A stretch of DNA of 64,000 bases from Cycloclasticus sp. (GCA_002700385.1 PADC01000004.1:1-64000), one strand, 5' to 3'. Shown: positions 36,473 to 47,082, numbered from the stretch's first letter. Made by a program: numbers and translations. Notes: generated by a model not told the origin, from the sequence alone.

Positions 36473-38860
36473 ATGAAAAATATAAGGTATCTAACAGTCA
36501 TAGCCCTAGCCTTATTTAGTCTTACGGCTTGCGGAACGTCTGCCGACAGCGCTGCAGACTTCATTGAGAGTGGTAAACAGCTTTTGTTGGAGGGTAGTCC
36601 AGAAAAAGCCAGAGTTGAATTTAAAAACGCTATTCAGGTTGATCCTAAAGTAGCTGAATCTTACTATCAATTAGCGTTATTAGATGAAAAAGACAAAAAT
36701 TGGAAGGCCATGTTCGCCAATCTTCTAACGGTTGAAAAATTGGATGCCGAGCACTTCGATGCGATTCTGAAGCTCGGCAAAATGTATTTACTATCGGGGG
36801 ATACAACACTTGCTCTAGAGCAAGCTGCTAAAGTTATACAAAAAGATCCAGAAAATGCGATAGCTTGGGTTTTAAAATCTGCTGCCCTATTACAACAAGA
36901 AAACGTTGACGCCGCCATCATTGATATTGAGAGAGCCTTGAGTTTGGATCCATCAAACATAGAGGCCATTTCTTTAAAAGCCAGTTTGCTTAGTAGTCAA
37001 AATAAACCTAAGGAGGCTGAAGAACTTTTATCGTCAACATTAAAAACAAAACCAGATGATCTATCGCTCACTGTTCTTTTGCTCGCAATACATGAAGAAC
37101 ATAAAGATTATAAAAAAATGGAAAAAATTTATGAGGGCTTGAGAAAAAAGCGCCCATCAGAATTTTGGATTGTTAAATCGCTTGTTAAATTATATAACCA
37201 GCAAGGTGATTATTTTAAAGCAAAAAAAGTTCTAGAAAGTTTTGTAAACGACCACCCCGATGATTCTGAAGCTAAATTATTACTAATTACTTTGATGGAA
37301 TCCAAAGAGCCAACTGAAGCGGTTGCTTTATTGAATTCTTATATCAACAAGAACCCAAAAAACACGGATTTACGTTTCAACAAAGTTAAATTATTAGCAT
37401 CAATGAATAAGATAGATGATGCTGTAGTTGAGTTAAACGAAATTGTCGCATCAACTGAGAACTCGTCAGATAGAAATAGAGCAAATACTATGTTGGCCAG
37501 TTTTGATCTCCAAAACGAAGATGAAAAAGCTGCTGATTTAAAGTTGCAGAGCGTTTTGAAGGAAGACCCTGAAAATGAGCCTGCTTTGATAATGAAAGCA
37601 GCCATTGAAATTTCCAATAATGAAGTTGATTCAGCGATTACTCGCCTTCGAAGCGTATTACGAAATAATCCTGAAGAAGAACAGGCCTTAGTGCTTTTAG
37701 CACAGGCTTATTCGAATACCGATGCAAATGAGTTAGCAGAAGATAATTTTCGTCGAGCACTGAAAATTAATCCGGGAAATACAATAGCGGCCTTATCAGT
37801 AGCTGAAAGGCTCATGAACAGTAATGATTTAAACAGGTCGGAAACTGTCTTATTAAATGCGTTAAAAATGACACCAAAAAACCCAGAAATTTTACAAACA
37901 TTAGCGCAAGTTAGATTGTTAAAAAATGATTTATCTGGAACACAAAGCATTGTCGATACTTTAAATAAAACGAATCAACACGCTCATGTTGCAACCTTTA
38001 TTTCTGCGCGCATTCTTCAAGCTCAAGAACGTTACGCCGATGCAATAGCTGAATATAAAAAGTTGCTTAACGCTAAACAAGAAGTATCCCGTTCTCTAAA
38101 TGGATTAGCCTTTTGTTCAATGAAGCTTAATCAGGAAAAGGAACTTTTATCATTCTTAAAAGACTTTACTGTGAATAATCCACGTCAGTTTACTAGTTAT
38201 GTTATCCAATCAAATATTTACCTTCGAGATAATTTAGCCGATAAAGCAATCGCTGTTATAAAAAAGGGGTTAGAGGTCGATTCTAAATGGTTAGAAGGTT
38301 ATAGCGCTATGGCATCGGTTTATTTAAGCCAAAATAAAGTTGATCGAGCGATGGCTACCTTTCACGAGGGGCTTCGTGAGTTACCAAATAACATCAGTCT
38401 AGAAATGCAGTTAGCTTCACTTTATGAGCAAAATAAAAAATTTGATGAAGCCAAGGATTTATATGAAAAAATTCTAGAACAAGATGAGAATGTTGAACCC
38501 GTGATTAACAATTTAGCTAGCTTATTAACAGATCATTTTCGCTCAGATGAAAATCTAGAAAAAGCATTAAGATTAACAGAACGTTTTAAATCTGCAACTG
38601 AGCCGTACTACCTGGACACTTATGCATGGGTAAACGTGCAACTTGGGAAGTTTGATGAAGCTGAATTAATCCTTGAACGAGTGGTGTCATTATCCCCAAA
38701 TGTAGCGGTTTTTAACTACCATTTAGGTGCCTTATACGCTAAGCAAAATAATAAAGTAAAAGCTGATAAATACCTTGAAATTGCTAAAAATTTGGCTAAT
38801 AAACAGGGCGATGTGGTGACCTTTCAAAACGCAAATGATTTACTCGTAAATACAGAATAA
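36473..38860 (+). CDS. prsT: PEP-CTERM-system TPR-repeat lipoprotein (PrsT-like)
   Basis: 795 residues. The N-terminus is a lipoprotein signal with lipobox LTAC (Cys20). The rest consists of about twenty tetratricopeptide repeats, with units such as AYYQLALLDEKDKNW-type helices and repeated pairs of Ala/Leu-rich helices. Size, lipoprotein signal, and position directly after an exosortase match the PrsT family of PEP-CTERM/exosortase loci. It is presumed to act in the periplasm as a scaffold for exopolysaccharide export. It starts 8 bp after the exosortase stop, preceded by AGAGGTAAT. Confidence 0.9.
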   Translation: MKNIRYLTVIALALFSLTACGTSADSAADFIESGKQLLLEGSPEKARVEFKNAIQVDPKVAESYYQLALLDEKDKNWKAMFANLLTVEKLDAEHFDAILKLGKMYLLSGDTTLALEQAAKVIQKDPENAIAWVLKSAALLQQENVDAAIIDIERALSLDPSNIEAISLKASLLSSQNKPKEAEELLSSTLKTKPDDLSLTVLLLAIHEEHKDYKKMEKIYEGLRKKRPSEFWIVKSLVKLYNQQGDYFKAKKVLESFVNDHPDDSEAKLLLITLMESKEPTEAVALLNSYINKNPKNTDLRFNKVKLLASMNKIDDAVVELNEIVASTENSSDRNRANTMLASFDLQNEDEKAADLKLQSVLKEDPENEPALIMKAAIEISNNEVDSAITRLRSVLRNNPEEEQALVLLAQAYSNTDANELAEDNFRRALKINPGNTIAALSVAERLMNSNDLNRSETVLLNALKMTPKNPEILQTLAQVRLLKNDLSGTQSIVDTLNKTNQHAHVATFISARILQAQERYADAIAEYKKLLNAKQEVSRSLNGLAFCSMKLNQEKELLSFLKDFTVNNPRQFTSYVIQSNIYLRDNLADKAIAVIKKGLEVDSKWLEGYSAMASVYLSQNKVDRAMATFHEGLRELPNNISLEMQLASLYEQNKKFDEAKDLYEKILEQDENVEPVINNLASLLTDHFRSDENLEKALRLTERFKSATEPYYLDTYAWVNVQLGKFDEAELILERVVSLSPNVAVFNYHLGALYAKQNNKVKADKYLEIAKNLANKQGDVVTFQNANDLLVNTE

Positions 38861-38870
38861 TCGGTCTTAA

Positions 38871-39590
38871 ATGGTTGTAAGGAGAAATACGTCTTTATTT
38901 CTTAGTCATCATACTGTTTGGCTTCCAAAATGGTGGGTCGCTCTTCTTATCACCATAATCGCTGTATCTTTACTCTGGATTGGATTAAAGAACATGTCGA
39001 GTTATTTAGCAGTTTCAGAACCAAAGCATGGCAATTACCTTGTCGTTGATGGGTGGTTAAATAAAAATAATTTGAAGCAAGCTCTAGACATCTTTCGTCA
39101 TCCTGATAACCGGTATACCTATCTGATAACCATTGGAGGGCCAGATATTCTAAACCAGAATATAGAAGCCCTTACGTATGCCGAGCAGTCAGCAAAATTC
39201 TTCCGTTCTAATGGGGTAGATGAGAAAAAAATTATTATTATTTCAACGCCTCATTCAGCTCAGGATAGAACCTACCTTAGTGCTGTAAAGTTACGTGAAT
39301 GGTTTTATAAAGAAGAGAAGCAAAATAGCGTGATTGACGTTTTTACAAGCGCAGTACACGCGCGTCGAACTTTATTTTTATACAATTTAGCTTTTCGTTC
39401 AAAAATAAATATAGGTGTTTATGCAGCTGAGCCTGTTAACTTTAGCTTAAAAACATGGTGGAAAACAAGCCAAGGAGCCAAAACAACAGTTACCGAATTT
39501 CTAGCTTATCTATGGACTATATTATTCTTTAGTCCAGGTGAATATGGGTCGCATCAAGAAAGATGGGGTGTCGAAAAATCGGCGCGTTGA
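38871..39590 (+). CDS. YdcF/ElyC-like (DUF218) membrane-anchored protein
   Basis: 239 residues. One N-terminal helix (residues about 22-42) is followed by a domain with LVVDGWLNKNNLKQAL, ITIGGPDI, YAEQSAKFFRSNGVDEKKIIIIS, SAQDRTYLSA and HARRTLFLY, the ordered motifs of the DUF218 family. Its E. coli relatives ElyC/SanA/YdcF influence envelope integrity. It follows the PrsT-like gene by 10 bp and is the last gene of the polysaccharide block, converging on infA. Confidence 0.8.
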   Translation: MVVRRNTSLFLSHHTVWLPKWWVALLITIIAVSLLWIGLKNMSSYLAVSEPKHGNYLVVDGWLNKNNLKQALDIFRHPDNRYTYLITIGGPDILNQNIEALTYAEQSAKFFRSNGVDEKKIIIISTPHSAQDRTYLSAVKLREWFYKEEKQNSVIDVFTSAVHARRTLFLYNLAFRSKINIGVYAAEPVNFSLKTWWKTSQGAKTTVTEFLAYLWTILFFSPGEYGSHQERWGVEKSAR

Positions 39591-39666
39591 TAAATCGGAA
39601 AGGGCGAGAAAATTTTATTTCATCAGGGTTTTAAAGCTTTGTTCTAATGATTCTTAAACCTCGCCT

Positions 39667-39885
39667 TTATTTCACTCGGTAAGTGATACGACCTTTAGTT
39701 AAATCATAGGGAGTCATCTCAACTTTAACGCGATCGCCAGTCAAGATACGTATGTAATGCTTGCGCATTTTTCCTGAAATATGTGCTGTGATAATGTGAC
39801 CATTTTCCAACTCAACACGAAACATTGTATTTGGTAGCGTATCTTTTACTACGCCTTCCATTTCAATTTGATCTTCTTTTGCCAT
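39667..39885 (-). CDS. infA: Translation initiation factor IF-1
   Basis: 72 residues starting [11 protein letters not shown] and ending GRITYRVK, an OB-fold with [25 protein letters not shown] that is nearly invariant among bacteria. ATG at 39885 is the conserved start; the frame is open 14 codons upstream. It is the last gene of the trxB-aat-bpt-infA run, with a 94-bp spacer from bpt. It binds the ribosomal A site during initiation. Confidence 0.98.
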   Translation of the reverse strand: MAKEDQIEMEGVVKDTLPNTMFRVELENGHIITAHISGKMRKHYIRILTGDRVKVEMTPYDLTKGRITYRVK

Positions 39886-39979
39886 GATTTCCTTTAAAAA
39901 ATAATAAACTAAACACTTGATTAACAAGCTAATGCGGCGCGATTTTACACTATTTGAGCGGTGTTAAGTACGAATTGGT

Positions 39980-40753
39980 TTAAAAAGTTATTGGGGAGTC
40001 CAAAGATGCGCTTTGATCGGGTAGCTCATCATCTTTAGTGTAACGACGCCATTTTCCTTCAATTAACATCTCAAGGGGCATGAAATTAGTTTTATAAGCC
40101 ATTTTTACTGAATTTTTTATGTAATACCCAAGGTATAAATGCCTTTTCCCGCGGTTTTGAGTGGCCTTGATCTGCTGCAAAATTGAAAAGGTCCCCAGAC
40201 TTCTAGCTGAGTATTCTGGGTCGAAGAAAGTATAAACTGCAGAGAGGGCATCAGCAAAAATATCTGTTACTGAAACAGCTAATAGTTTTTCACCCAAACG
40301 GGTTTCAAACATCAAACTGTTACCAAATGATTGACATAAAAACTCTTCGTATTCATTTTCACCGAAACTTTCCATAGAGCCACCAGGGTGTTTAAAAGCT
40401 TGGTATCGGCAGTATAGCTCGTAGTGTTCTGTTGAGAAAATAGATTGCACAGAGCTAACGCTTAGGTCTTTATTTTTTGTTAACACTCTTCGTTGGCTTT
40501 TTGATGCGTTAAATGTTTGTACATCCACTCTCGAAGAAATGCAGGCACGACAACTAGGGCAGTGTGGGCGATATGTATGTTGTCCGCTTCGCCTAAAACC
40601 GATGCTAATAAGGTATTCGTAAATGCTAGGTGTTACTGTGACATCAGGCGAAATAAAAATATTTTGTGATTGTCGATCCGTTAAGTAATCACACGCTTGT
40701 GGTGTTGATATATAGAGTTGTAACTGTCTGCCAGCTGGGGAGGGTGAGCTCAT
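39980..40753 (-). CDS. bpt: Aspartate/glutamate leucyltransferase
   Basis: 257 residues. The N-terminal MSSPSPAGRQLQLYISTPQACDYL, the cysteine-containing HCPSCRACISSRVDV and GKRHLYLGYYIKNSVKMAYKTNFMP segments (cited here as separate family blocks) match the bacterial ATE1-like Bpt group. It transfers leucine from tRNA to proteins with N-terminal Asp or Glu, marking them for ClpAP. The start at 40753 overlaps the aat stop (ATGA) and is preferred over an upstream in-frame start inside aat. Confidence 0.93.
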   Translation of the reverse strand: MSSPSPAGRQLQLYISTPQACDYLTDRQSQNIFISPDVTVTPSIYEYLISIGFRRSGQHTYRPHCPSCRACISSRVDVQTFNASKSQRRVLTKNKDLSVSSVQSIFSTEHYELYCRYQAFKHPGGSMESFGENEYEEFLCQSFGNSLMFETRLGEKLLAVSVTDIFADALSAVYTFFDPEYSARSLGTFSILQQIKATQNRGKRHLYLGYYIKNSVKMAYKTNFMPLEMLIEGKWRRYTKDDELPDQSASLDSPITF

Positions 40754-41442
40754 GAAAGTAACCACGCGTTTGTCGACGGTTTTTTTAGACAATATACTGC
40801 AAGTTGTTCAGCAAATTCTTTTCTCGGTATGGTTGATGCGCCCAATCGCTCTAGATGGTCAGAGTGGACTTGGCAATCTATCAGCTGAAACTCCCATTGA
40901 CTTAACTGTTTGCATAAAAAAGCAAACCCCACTTTGGATGCGTTATCTAACCGGCTGAACATTGATTCGCCAAAAAAAACCTGCCCAATGCTGACACCAT
41001 AAAGACCACCAACTAGTTTTTCGTCCGCCCAAACTTCAACTGAATGAGCGTGACCTAAAGTAAACAGAGTTTGATAAGCATCAATCATTGAATCGGTAAT
41101 CCAAGTGCCTTGTTGCTCCTTTCGACTCGTAGAGCAGGCCACGATGACCTCATTAAATGCCTTGTCAACGGTGCAGCTATATAAATTTTTATTGATACAT
41201 TTTTTCAGGCTGCGAGAAATATGTAGATCATCCGGTTTTAAAACTAACCGAGGGTCAGGTGACCACCAAAGAATAGGCTGATCTTCTTCAAACCAAGGAA
41301 AGATACCGCAACGGTAGGCATTTAGTAAGCGCTGGGGGTTTAAAGTTCCCCCAGCTGCTAGTAAGCCATTTGGCTCCTCCAATGCGTAATCTAGAGAAGG
41401 AAATGGTTCAGCATCATTTTCTATATCTAACCAGTGGAGCAT
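40750..41442 (-). CDS. aat: Leucyl/phenylalanyl-tRNA-protein transferase
   Basis: 230 residues. EEPNGLLAAGGTLNPQRLL, AYRCGIFPWFEEDQPILWWSP and SVEVWADEKLVGGLYGVSIG, then VFFGESMFSR, are hallmark blocks of Aat, which attaches Leu or Phe to N-terminal Lys/Arg of proteins for ClpAPS degradation. It lies 16 bp downstream of trxB and overlaps bpt. Together with bpt it represents the N-degron pathway. Confidence 0.97.
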   Translation of the reverse strand: MLHWLDIENDAEPFPSLDYALEEPNGLLAAGGTLNPQRLLNAYRCGIFPWFEEDQPILWWSPDPRLVLKPDDLHISRSLKKCINKNLYSCTVDKAFNEVIVACSTSRKEQQGTWITDSMIDAYQTLFTLGHAHSVEVWADEKLVGGLYGVSIGQVFFGESMFSRLDNASKVGFAFLCKQLSQWEFQLIDCQVHSDHLERLGASTIPRKEFAEQLAVYCLKKPSTNAWLLS

Positions 41443-41458
41443 GATAGATTACAGATCT

Positions 41459-42427
<969 letters not shown>

Positions 42428-42454
42428 CTAAATAACTGTGTTTAAACTATGCTT

Positions 42455-42470
42455 ATACCCAAGGGGGTAT
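42455..42470. promoter_or_regulatory. Palindrome in the trxB-ald divergent region
   Basis: A perfect inverted repeat ATACCC-AAGG-GGGTAT lies in the 138-bp divergent promoter region. It may be an operator for trxB or ald, or chance. No flanking -35/-10 elements are clear enough to decide. Confidence 0.25.
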
Positions 42471-42556
42471 GTTTGAAAATGAGCGCTGGCTCATTTAATT
42501 TAATTTAATTTTAAAGCGCTGTAGTATGGCGATAAGATCTAACTAGGTAAAGTATT

Positions 42557-43618
42557 ATGCTGATGAATATTGGTATTCCAAAAGAGATTAAAACAGCTGA
42601 AGGGCGTGTTGCATTAACGCCAATGGCTTGTCAGGAACTCATTGCGAAGGGGCACCGCCTTTATATTGAACATCAGGCTGGTGTTTTAAGCGGCTTTGAT
42701 GATGACCAATATAGGCAAGTTGGTGTGATTGTTTGCCCTACAGCGCAAGCACTTTATAAGGCAGGCGATTTAATTGTAAAGGTAAAAGAGCCGCAAGAGG
42801 GGGACCTTCAATATTTAACACCTAATCACCTTCTTTTTTGTTTTCTTCACCTTGCTGCGAACGAAGAACTAGCGAGTAAATTATCAAAAATAGGCCTGAC
42901 GGCTGTTGGTTTTGAATCGGTGCGAGATAATAAACAGCTGCCAATCCTTAAACCCATGAGTGAAATAGCCGGAAAACTATCTGTTCAGATAGGTGCTACT
43001 TTATTACATCAATACCGCGGTGGTTCTGGTTTATTGTTAGGCGGTTTGCAAGACGATGGTGTCGAAAAAGGGCAAGTATTGGTACTTGGGGCTGGTTCTG
43101 CTGGAAGGCAAGCAGCCTTATTAGCAAGAAATATAGGCGCGAAAGTGTCTGTTTATGATAAGTCACTTGAGGCACTTGCATCAGTCACTCAACTGGATCC
43201 TTTAATTAACCCTATAAATAATCAAGAGGAATGTTTGTCGTTAATGGCTACCACAAACTTGTTAGTGGCTGCTTTGCATGTTCCCGGGAAGAAAGCGCCG
43301 CATTTTATTAACCGTTCCCATTTAAAATTAATGATGGAAGGTTCTGTCATTGTGGATATTTCAGTGGATCAAGGGGGATGTGTTGAAACAACTCGTCCGA
43401 CAACGTATAACGAACCGACTTTTGTAGAGGAGGGAGTTACTCACTTTTGTGTGGCTAATATGCCAGGAGCTGTACCTAGAACGGCTACGCAAGCTCTTTC
43501 AGAAGTGTTACCCGCATATATTCATCGATTTGCACAAGAAGAGTGGTCTGAACGAGATGCGGTTATGAAATCGGCCATTAATGTCAAAGCAGGAAAAGTA
43601 CTTATTGACCTGCTTTAG
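42557..43618 (+). CDS. ald: Alanine dehydrogenase
   Basis: 353 residues. The N-terminus GIPKEIKTAEGRVALTP, the segment VKVKEPQEGD and PMSEIAGKLSVQIGA, and VLVLGAGSAGRQAALLA as the NAD-binding loop, define Ald. The C-terminal AVPRTATQALSE is typical. The enzyme converts alanine and NAD to pyruvate, ammonia and NADH. A second ATG two codons downstream (42563) is an alternative start. It is slightly shorter than the common 370 residues. Confidence 0.92.
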   Translation: MLMNIGIPKEIKTAEGRVALTPMACQELIAKGHRLYIEHQAGVLSGFDDDQYRQVGVIVCPTAQALYKAGDLIVKVKEPQEGDLQYLTPNHLLFCFLHLAANEELASKLSKIGLTAVGFESVRDNKQLPILKPMSEIAGKLSVQIGATLLHQYRGGSGLLLGGLQDDGVEKGQVLVLGAGSAGRQAALLARNIGAKVSVYDKSLEALASVTQLDPLINPINNQEECLSLMATTNLLVAALHVPGKKAPHFINRSHLKLMMEGSVIVDISVDQGGCVETTRPTTYNEPTFVEEGVTHFCVANMPGAVPRTATQALSEVLPAYIHRFAQEEWSERDAVMKSAINVKAGKVLIDLL

Positions 43619-43645
43619 ACATTAATGACGAGATCAATATTTTAC

Positions 43646-44644
43646 TTAAAGCGTGCCTTCAAGTAATTTTTTATTTAACTCAGCCCAACCTGTACCAGAT
43701 TTAGCAGCGCCTTCTAAATAGTGCTCTGGTGCTGTCATGTAAGGAGGGCGGCATGGACCTGCTTTCATCCAACCAGCTGCATTAATACGCGCTTTTTCTA
43801 ACTGAATGTTATATTTAGAAAATTCAGCAAAGCCTCCAGGAGGGAATAAGCTAGACAGTGCTAATGCCATTTGTGGGTAAAGCTCGTCTGGTCTACTCCA
43901 GTCACCTGTTTTAGCCGCTTCTCTAACACTGTCACGCCAATGAATGGTTAGCTCAGGGCCTGTACAAGCAAGTGGTGACCAAAAAGCAGTGTTGAATTCT
44001 GGATCCATTTTAGCAGCATCTGCGTGATCGATTTCTAGTGGCAAAAATCTAATTTGCTTTTTTGAAACCATCGTGTGCAAGTGTAGTTGACCAATATTTA
44101 TGTACTTGCAAGTGATGACTTGTGGAATGTTAGCAACTTGAGCCCAAAATGGAGCTGGGAAATCAAATTTAAATGCTTCTGGGTTAGCGTAAATAGCGAT
44201 TGCCATTTCAGGCACAGCTTCAGCAACATCTTGATAGAAACGAACAGCTGCAGGTACATCAATTTGCTGCCACATTGGTAAGCCTAACATTGTTCCGTCA
44301 GCACCAATATCTCGTGCATGACGTAATTGACGAATAGTCTCGCGAGTATTCATTGTTGTAACACCAACAAAGATAGGTACTCGTCCGGCTGAAGTTTCAA
44401 CCATGACTTCCATCATTTTTTTCTTTTCTTCCCAAGTAAGGGTAGCGCCTTCTCCAAAAGTTCCTTGACTCATGATGGCGTCAACACCAGATTCAATAAG
44501 GCCGTCAACAGCTCTAGCGATTTCGTCATAATCAACGCTGTCTTCTGTTTGCCATTGATCACCAGTTTCTATCGCTGGTGTAGGAATGATTGCCCAAGCA
44601 CCATTCACATCTTCTACTGTTAACCTGTCTTGTCTTCTAGCCAT
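43646..44644 (-). CDS. trans-o-hydroxybenzylidenepyruvate hydratase-aldolase-like enzyme (NahE/PhnE family)
   Basis: 332 residues. TVEDVNGAWAIIPTP, SQGTFGEGATLTWEEKKK, IYANPEAFKFDFPAPFWAQV and SKYNIQLEKARINAAGWMK are close matches to NahE from naphthalene degradation. The Schiff-base lysine is Lys180 in VITCKYINIG. Such enzymes split the ring-opened hydroxybenzylidenepyruvate of naphthalene-family compounds to an aldehyde and pyruvate. ATG 44644 follows AGGTGG with 8-bp spacing; a GTG 12 bp upstream is less well placed. No other ring-degradation genes are in the window. Confidence 0.9.
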   Translation of the reverse strand: MARRQDRLTVEDVNGAWAIIPTPAIETGDQWQTEDSVDYDEIARAVDGLIESGVDAIMSQGTFGEGATLTWEEKKKMMEVMVETSAGRVPIFVGVTTMNTRETIRQLRHARDIGADGTMLGLPMWQQIDVPAAVRFYQDVAEAVPEMAIAIYANPEAFKFDFPAPFWAQVANIPQVITCKYINIGQLHLHTMVSKKQIRFLPLEIDHADAAKMDPEFNTAFWSPLACTGPELTIHWRDSVREAAKTGDWSRPDELYPQMALALSSLFPPGGFAEFSKYNIQLEKARINAAGWMKAGPCRPPYMTAPEHYLEGAAKSGTGWAELNKKLLEGTL

Positions 44645-44935
44645 AATTATGTCCACCTATTTGTTATTTTTAAAATAAATATGAGAGCGAGAATTGTATA
44701 TTGATAACATTTTATATACCAAGGACTTTTATCAGTTTTTTCTTATATACAACATGAACCTGACAGTCGAGGTATTTAATACGCATTTTAATTTTATTCT
44801 AACTGTATAAAAATCTTAATATTATTTATTAAAGTGCGCAAAAAAATTAATAAATTGGGCCTAAGCGGTGACTCCATGGGATTAATTAATCGAATGTTTT
44901 ATATTAAGCTTTAGCTATTTTATAGAACATGTTAT

Positions 44936-46372
44936 TTAAAAAAGCCCCGCGTTGATCCACATATGCACATAAATACTGGCAGCGTAACCGAGAGCGATAA
45001 CAGGTGCCCATTTAAGGTGTGAAGCAAATGTATAGATACCACGTGCTTGCCCCATTAGGGCAACACCTGCAGCAGAGCCAATTGATAATAAGCTTCCTCC
45101 AACTCCAGCGGTTAATGTAACCAGTAACCATTGACCTTGAGACATATCGGGCGACATGGTTAAAACGGCAAACATCACTGGAATGTTGTCGACAATGGCA
45201 GACATAAGGCCCAGTAATACATTTGCGGTAGTTGGTCCTAGGTCGCCATAGATGAATTCGGAAGCCAGACCTAGGTAGCCAAGAAAGCCTAACCCTCCTA
45301 CCGCCATGATCACACCATAGAAGAAGAATAGGGTGTCCCATTCAGCGCCTGCAACCTTGTCGAAAACATCAAATTCACGAAAATCAGTCTGTGCGTTATC
45401 TTTACTGCCTTCTTGAAACCTTTCTTCAAAACCTGGTGAGTTTCGTGAATGCTCGCTAATTTTAAGGTAATAACTAAAAAATTTGAGGTAGGCTAAACCG
45501 GTCATCATGCCAATGGCAGGAGGTAGGTGCAGGAAGTTATGAAAGCAGACAGCGGTCAAAATGGTTAATGCAAAAAGCATAACAATAGTTAGACCGCCTC
45601 GTTTAATAAGCAATGTTTCATTATCATCGACAGAGTTAGGCATTCCAGCAGGGATGAAAGCACTCATAATGGCTGCGGGTACTAAATAATTTACCAGTGA
45701 TGGTATAAAAAGATTAAAGAATTCAGTAAATTGAAGTAAGCCTTTTTGCCACACCATTAACGTGGTGATGTCGCCGAACGGGCTGAACGCACCACCTGCG
45801 TTTGCACCAACAACGATGCTGATGCAGGAAATAGACACAAATTTAGGAGCGTTTTTGCCAACGGTAAGCACAACAGTACACATGATAAGTGCCGTTGTTA
45901 GATTGTCTGCCACCGGTGATATAAAGAAGGCTAGGGTACCGGTTAACCAGAATAGGTTTTTATAACTGAAGCCTTTATCAATTAACCAGCCACGGAGCGC
46001 ATCAAATACTTTGCGCTCTATCATCGCGTTTATATAGGTCATTGCTACCAATAAAAAGAAGAATAATTCGGCATATTCAAGAAAGTTATGGCGTAAGGCG
46101 ATTTCTGCAGCATGATCATACCCATGGGTCTTGTATGCGATTGCGATCATGATCCAGATGAGCCCAGCAGCCAATAAGACCGGTTTGGATTTACGTAAGT
46201 GAAGTTGCTCTTCAAAGATCACTAGTGTGTAGGCGAGAGCAAAAACTAATAATGATAAATATCCAACTATAGTGGATGTAAGGTCTATCGGTTGGTAAGT
46301 AGCTGAGGAGGACCATGCAAGGCAGGGGGTTATTAGCAGCAGTAAAGCGGCTAGTATCATAAGTATTTTCAT
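44936..46372 (-). CDS. nhaD: Na+/H+ antiporter, NhaD type
   Basis: 478 residues with a cleavable-looking N-terminal hydrophobic segment and about twelve helices. SPVADNLTTALIMCTVV near residue 155, VGANAGGAFSPFGDITTLMVW near residue 190 and SAIVDNIPVMFAVLTMSP near residue 390 are the NhaD (ion transporter superfamily) hallmarks, with the paired Asp residues in both helix-breaking motifs. The start is supported by AAGGAG 11 bp upstream. It exports Na+ in exchange for protons, which suits a marine organism. Confidence 0.95.
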   Translation of the reverse strand: MKILMILAALLLLITPCLAWSSSATYQPIDLTSTIVGYLSLLVFALAYTLVIFEEQLHLRKSKPVLLAAGLIWIMIAIAYKTHGYDHAAEIALRHNFLEYAELFFFLLVAMTYINAMIERKVFDALRGWLIDKGFSYKNLFWLTGTLAFFISPVADNLTTALIMCTVVLTVGKNAPKFVSISCISIVVGANAGGAFSPFGDITTLMVWQKGLLQFTEFFNLFIPSLVNYLVPAAIMSAFIPAGMPNSVDDNETLLIKRGGLTIVMLFALTILTAVCFHNFLHLPPAIGMMTGLAYLKFFSYYLKISEHSRNSPGFEERFQEGSKDNAQTDFREFDVFDKVAGAEWDTLFFFYGVIMAVGGLGFLGYLGLASEFIYGDLGPTTANVLLGLMSAIVDNIPVMFAVLTMSPDMSQGQWLLVTLTAGVGGSLLSIGSAAGVALMGQARGIYTFASHLKWAPVIALGYAASIYVHMWINAGLF

Positions 46373-46470
46373 CTAAAGTGCTCCTTATTATTAGCACTGT
46401 GTTAAAAATGCTAAAAAAATTATCGAGTATGAAACGAAATGAACGTAGATATCTGTTCTATTAAGGTAAA

Positions 46471-46496
46471 GGTTCCCACGATTGATCGTGGGAACC
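46471..46496 (-). terminator. Strong hairpin between nhaD and the CBS-domain gene
   Basis: A perfect 11-bp stem (GGTTCCCACGA) with a 4-base loop lies 25 bp downstream of the CBS gene stop on the minus strand. On that strand it is followed by TTTACCTT, a weak U tract, so it may terminate the CBS transcript. Confidence 0.6.
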
Positions 46497-46521
46497 CAGC
46501 CTCACCGTTATAAGGTTTAAT

Positions 46522-47082
46522 TTAATGTTGAATGGCCTTAAAAATCCCAACAAAACTGGAGTCACTTTTAATGTTTATCTGTAATTGAAGTGATCTAGCA
46601 ATGTCGCTGGCTGAAATGATTCCTCGAATTTTGTGATGCTTATGGTCCACAACCAGGCAGTGTCGGTAACCGCTGTTTTTAAGGCTACCAATAACATCTT
46701 TGATAGAGGCGTGTGCCAGATCCGAATAATCAAAAGACTTTAATTTATTTCTCGGTCTCATAAAGTCAGTAACAGACAGTTCTTCTCTGTTTTCACCTTT
46801 AGATACACGCTTAAGTATTTCCCGGCTATTTAAGTCCTCTAGGCTAACGACACCTAATAAATGATTGTTACTATTAACAACAAACTTTAAGCGAACATGT
46901 TCTGTTTGCATGAGTTTTTCAGCATCTATGGCAGACATTGAGGAGTTTATAACCATCGGTTGGGTTTTTTCAAAATCGGTGAAGATTTCGAGCGCTGGTG
47001 ACTTCAAACTAATTTGTTTGTTTAGCTCTGGCCAAGCTAATTCATCGAAGGGAGTAGTATCGTAAAATGCTAAGTCTTTCAT
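46522..47082 (-). CDS. CBS-domain pair protein
   Basis: 186 residues containing two CBS motifs, roughly 50-105 (SMSAIDAEKLMQTEHVRLKFVV and LLGVVSLEDLNSREIL) and 125-185 (DLAHASIKDVIGSL, HKIRGIISASDIARSLQL). Stand-alone CBS pairs usually bind adenosine nucleotides and tune another protein. It follows GGAGAG with good spacing. Its neighbour nhaD could be the target, but nothing in the sequence proves it. Confidence 0.85.
   Translation of the reverse strand: MKDLAFYDTTPFDELAWPELNKQISLKSPALEIFTDFEKTQPMVINSSMSAIDAEKLMQTEHVRLKFVVNSNNHLLGVVSLEDLNSREILKRVSKGENREELSVTDFMRPRNKLKSFDYSDLAHASIKDVIGSLKNSGYRHCLVVDHKHHKIRGIISASDIARSLQLQINIKSDSSFVGIFKAIQH

Noticed and set aside
39600-39668. Inverted repeat AAGGGCGAG / CTCGCCTTT between the YdcF-like gene and infA as a shared terminator
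   Set aside because: The loop is about 50 bases, one pair is mismatched and no T run follows. Not convincing as a terminator.
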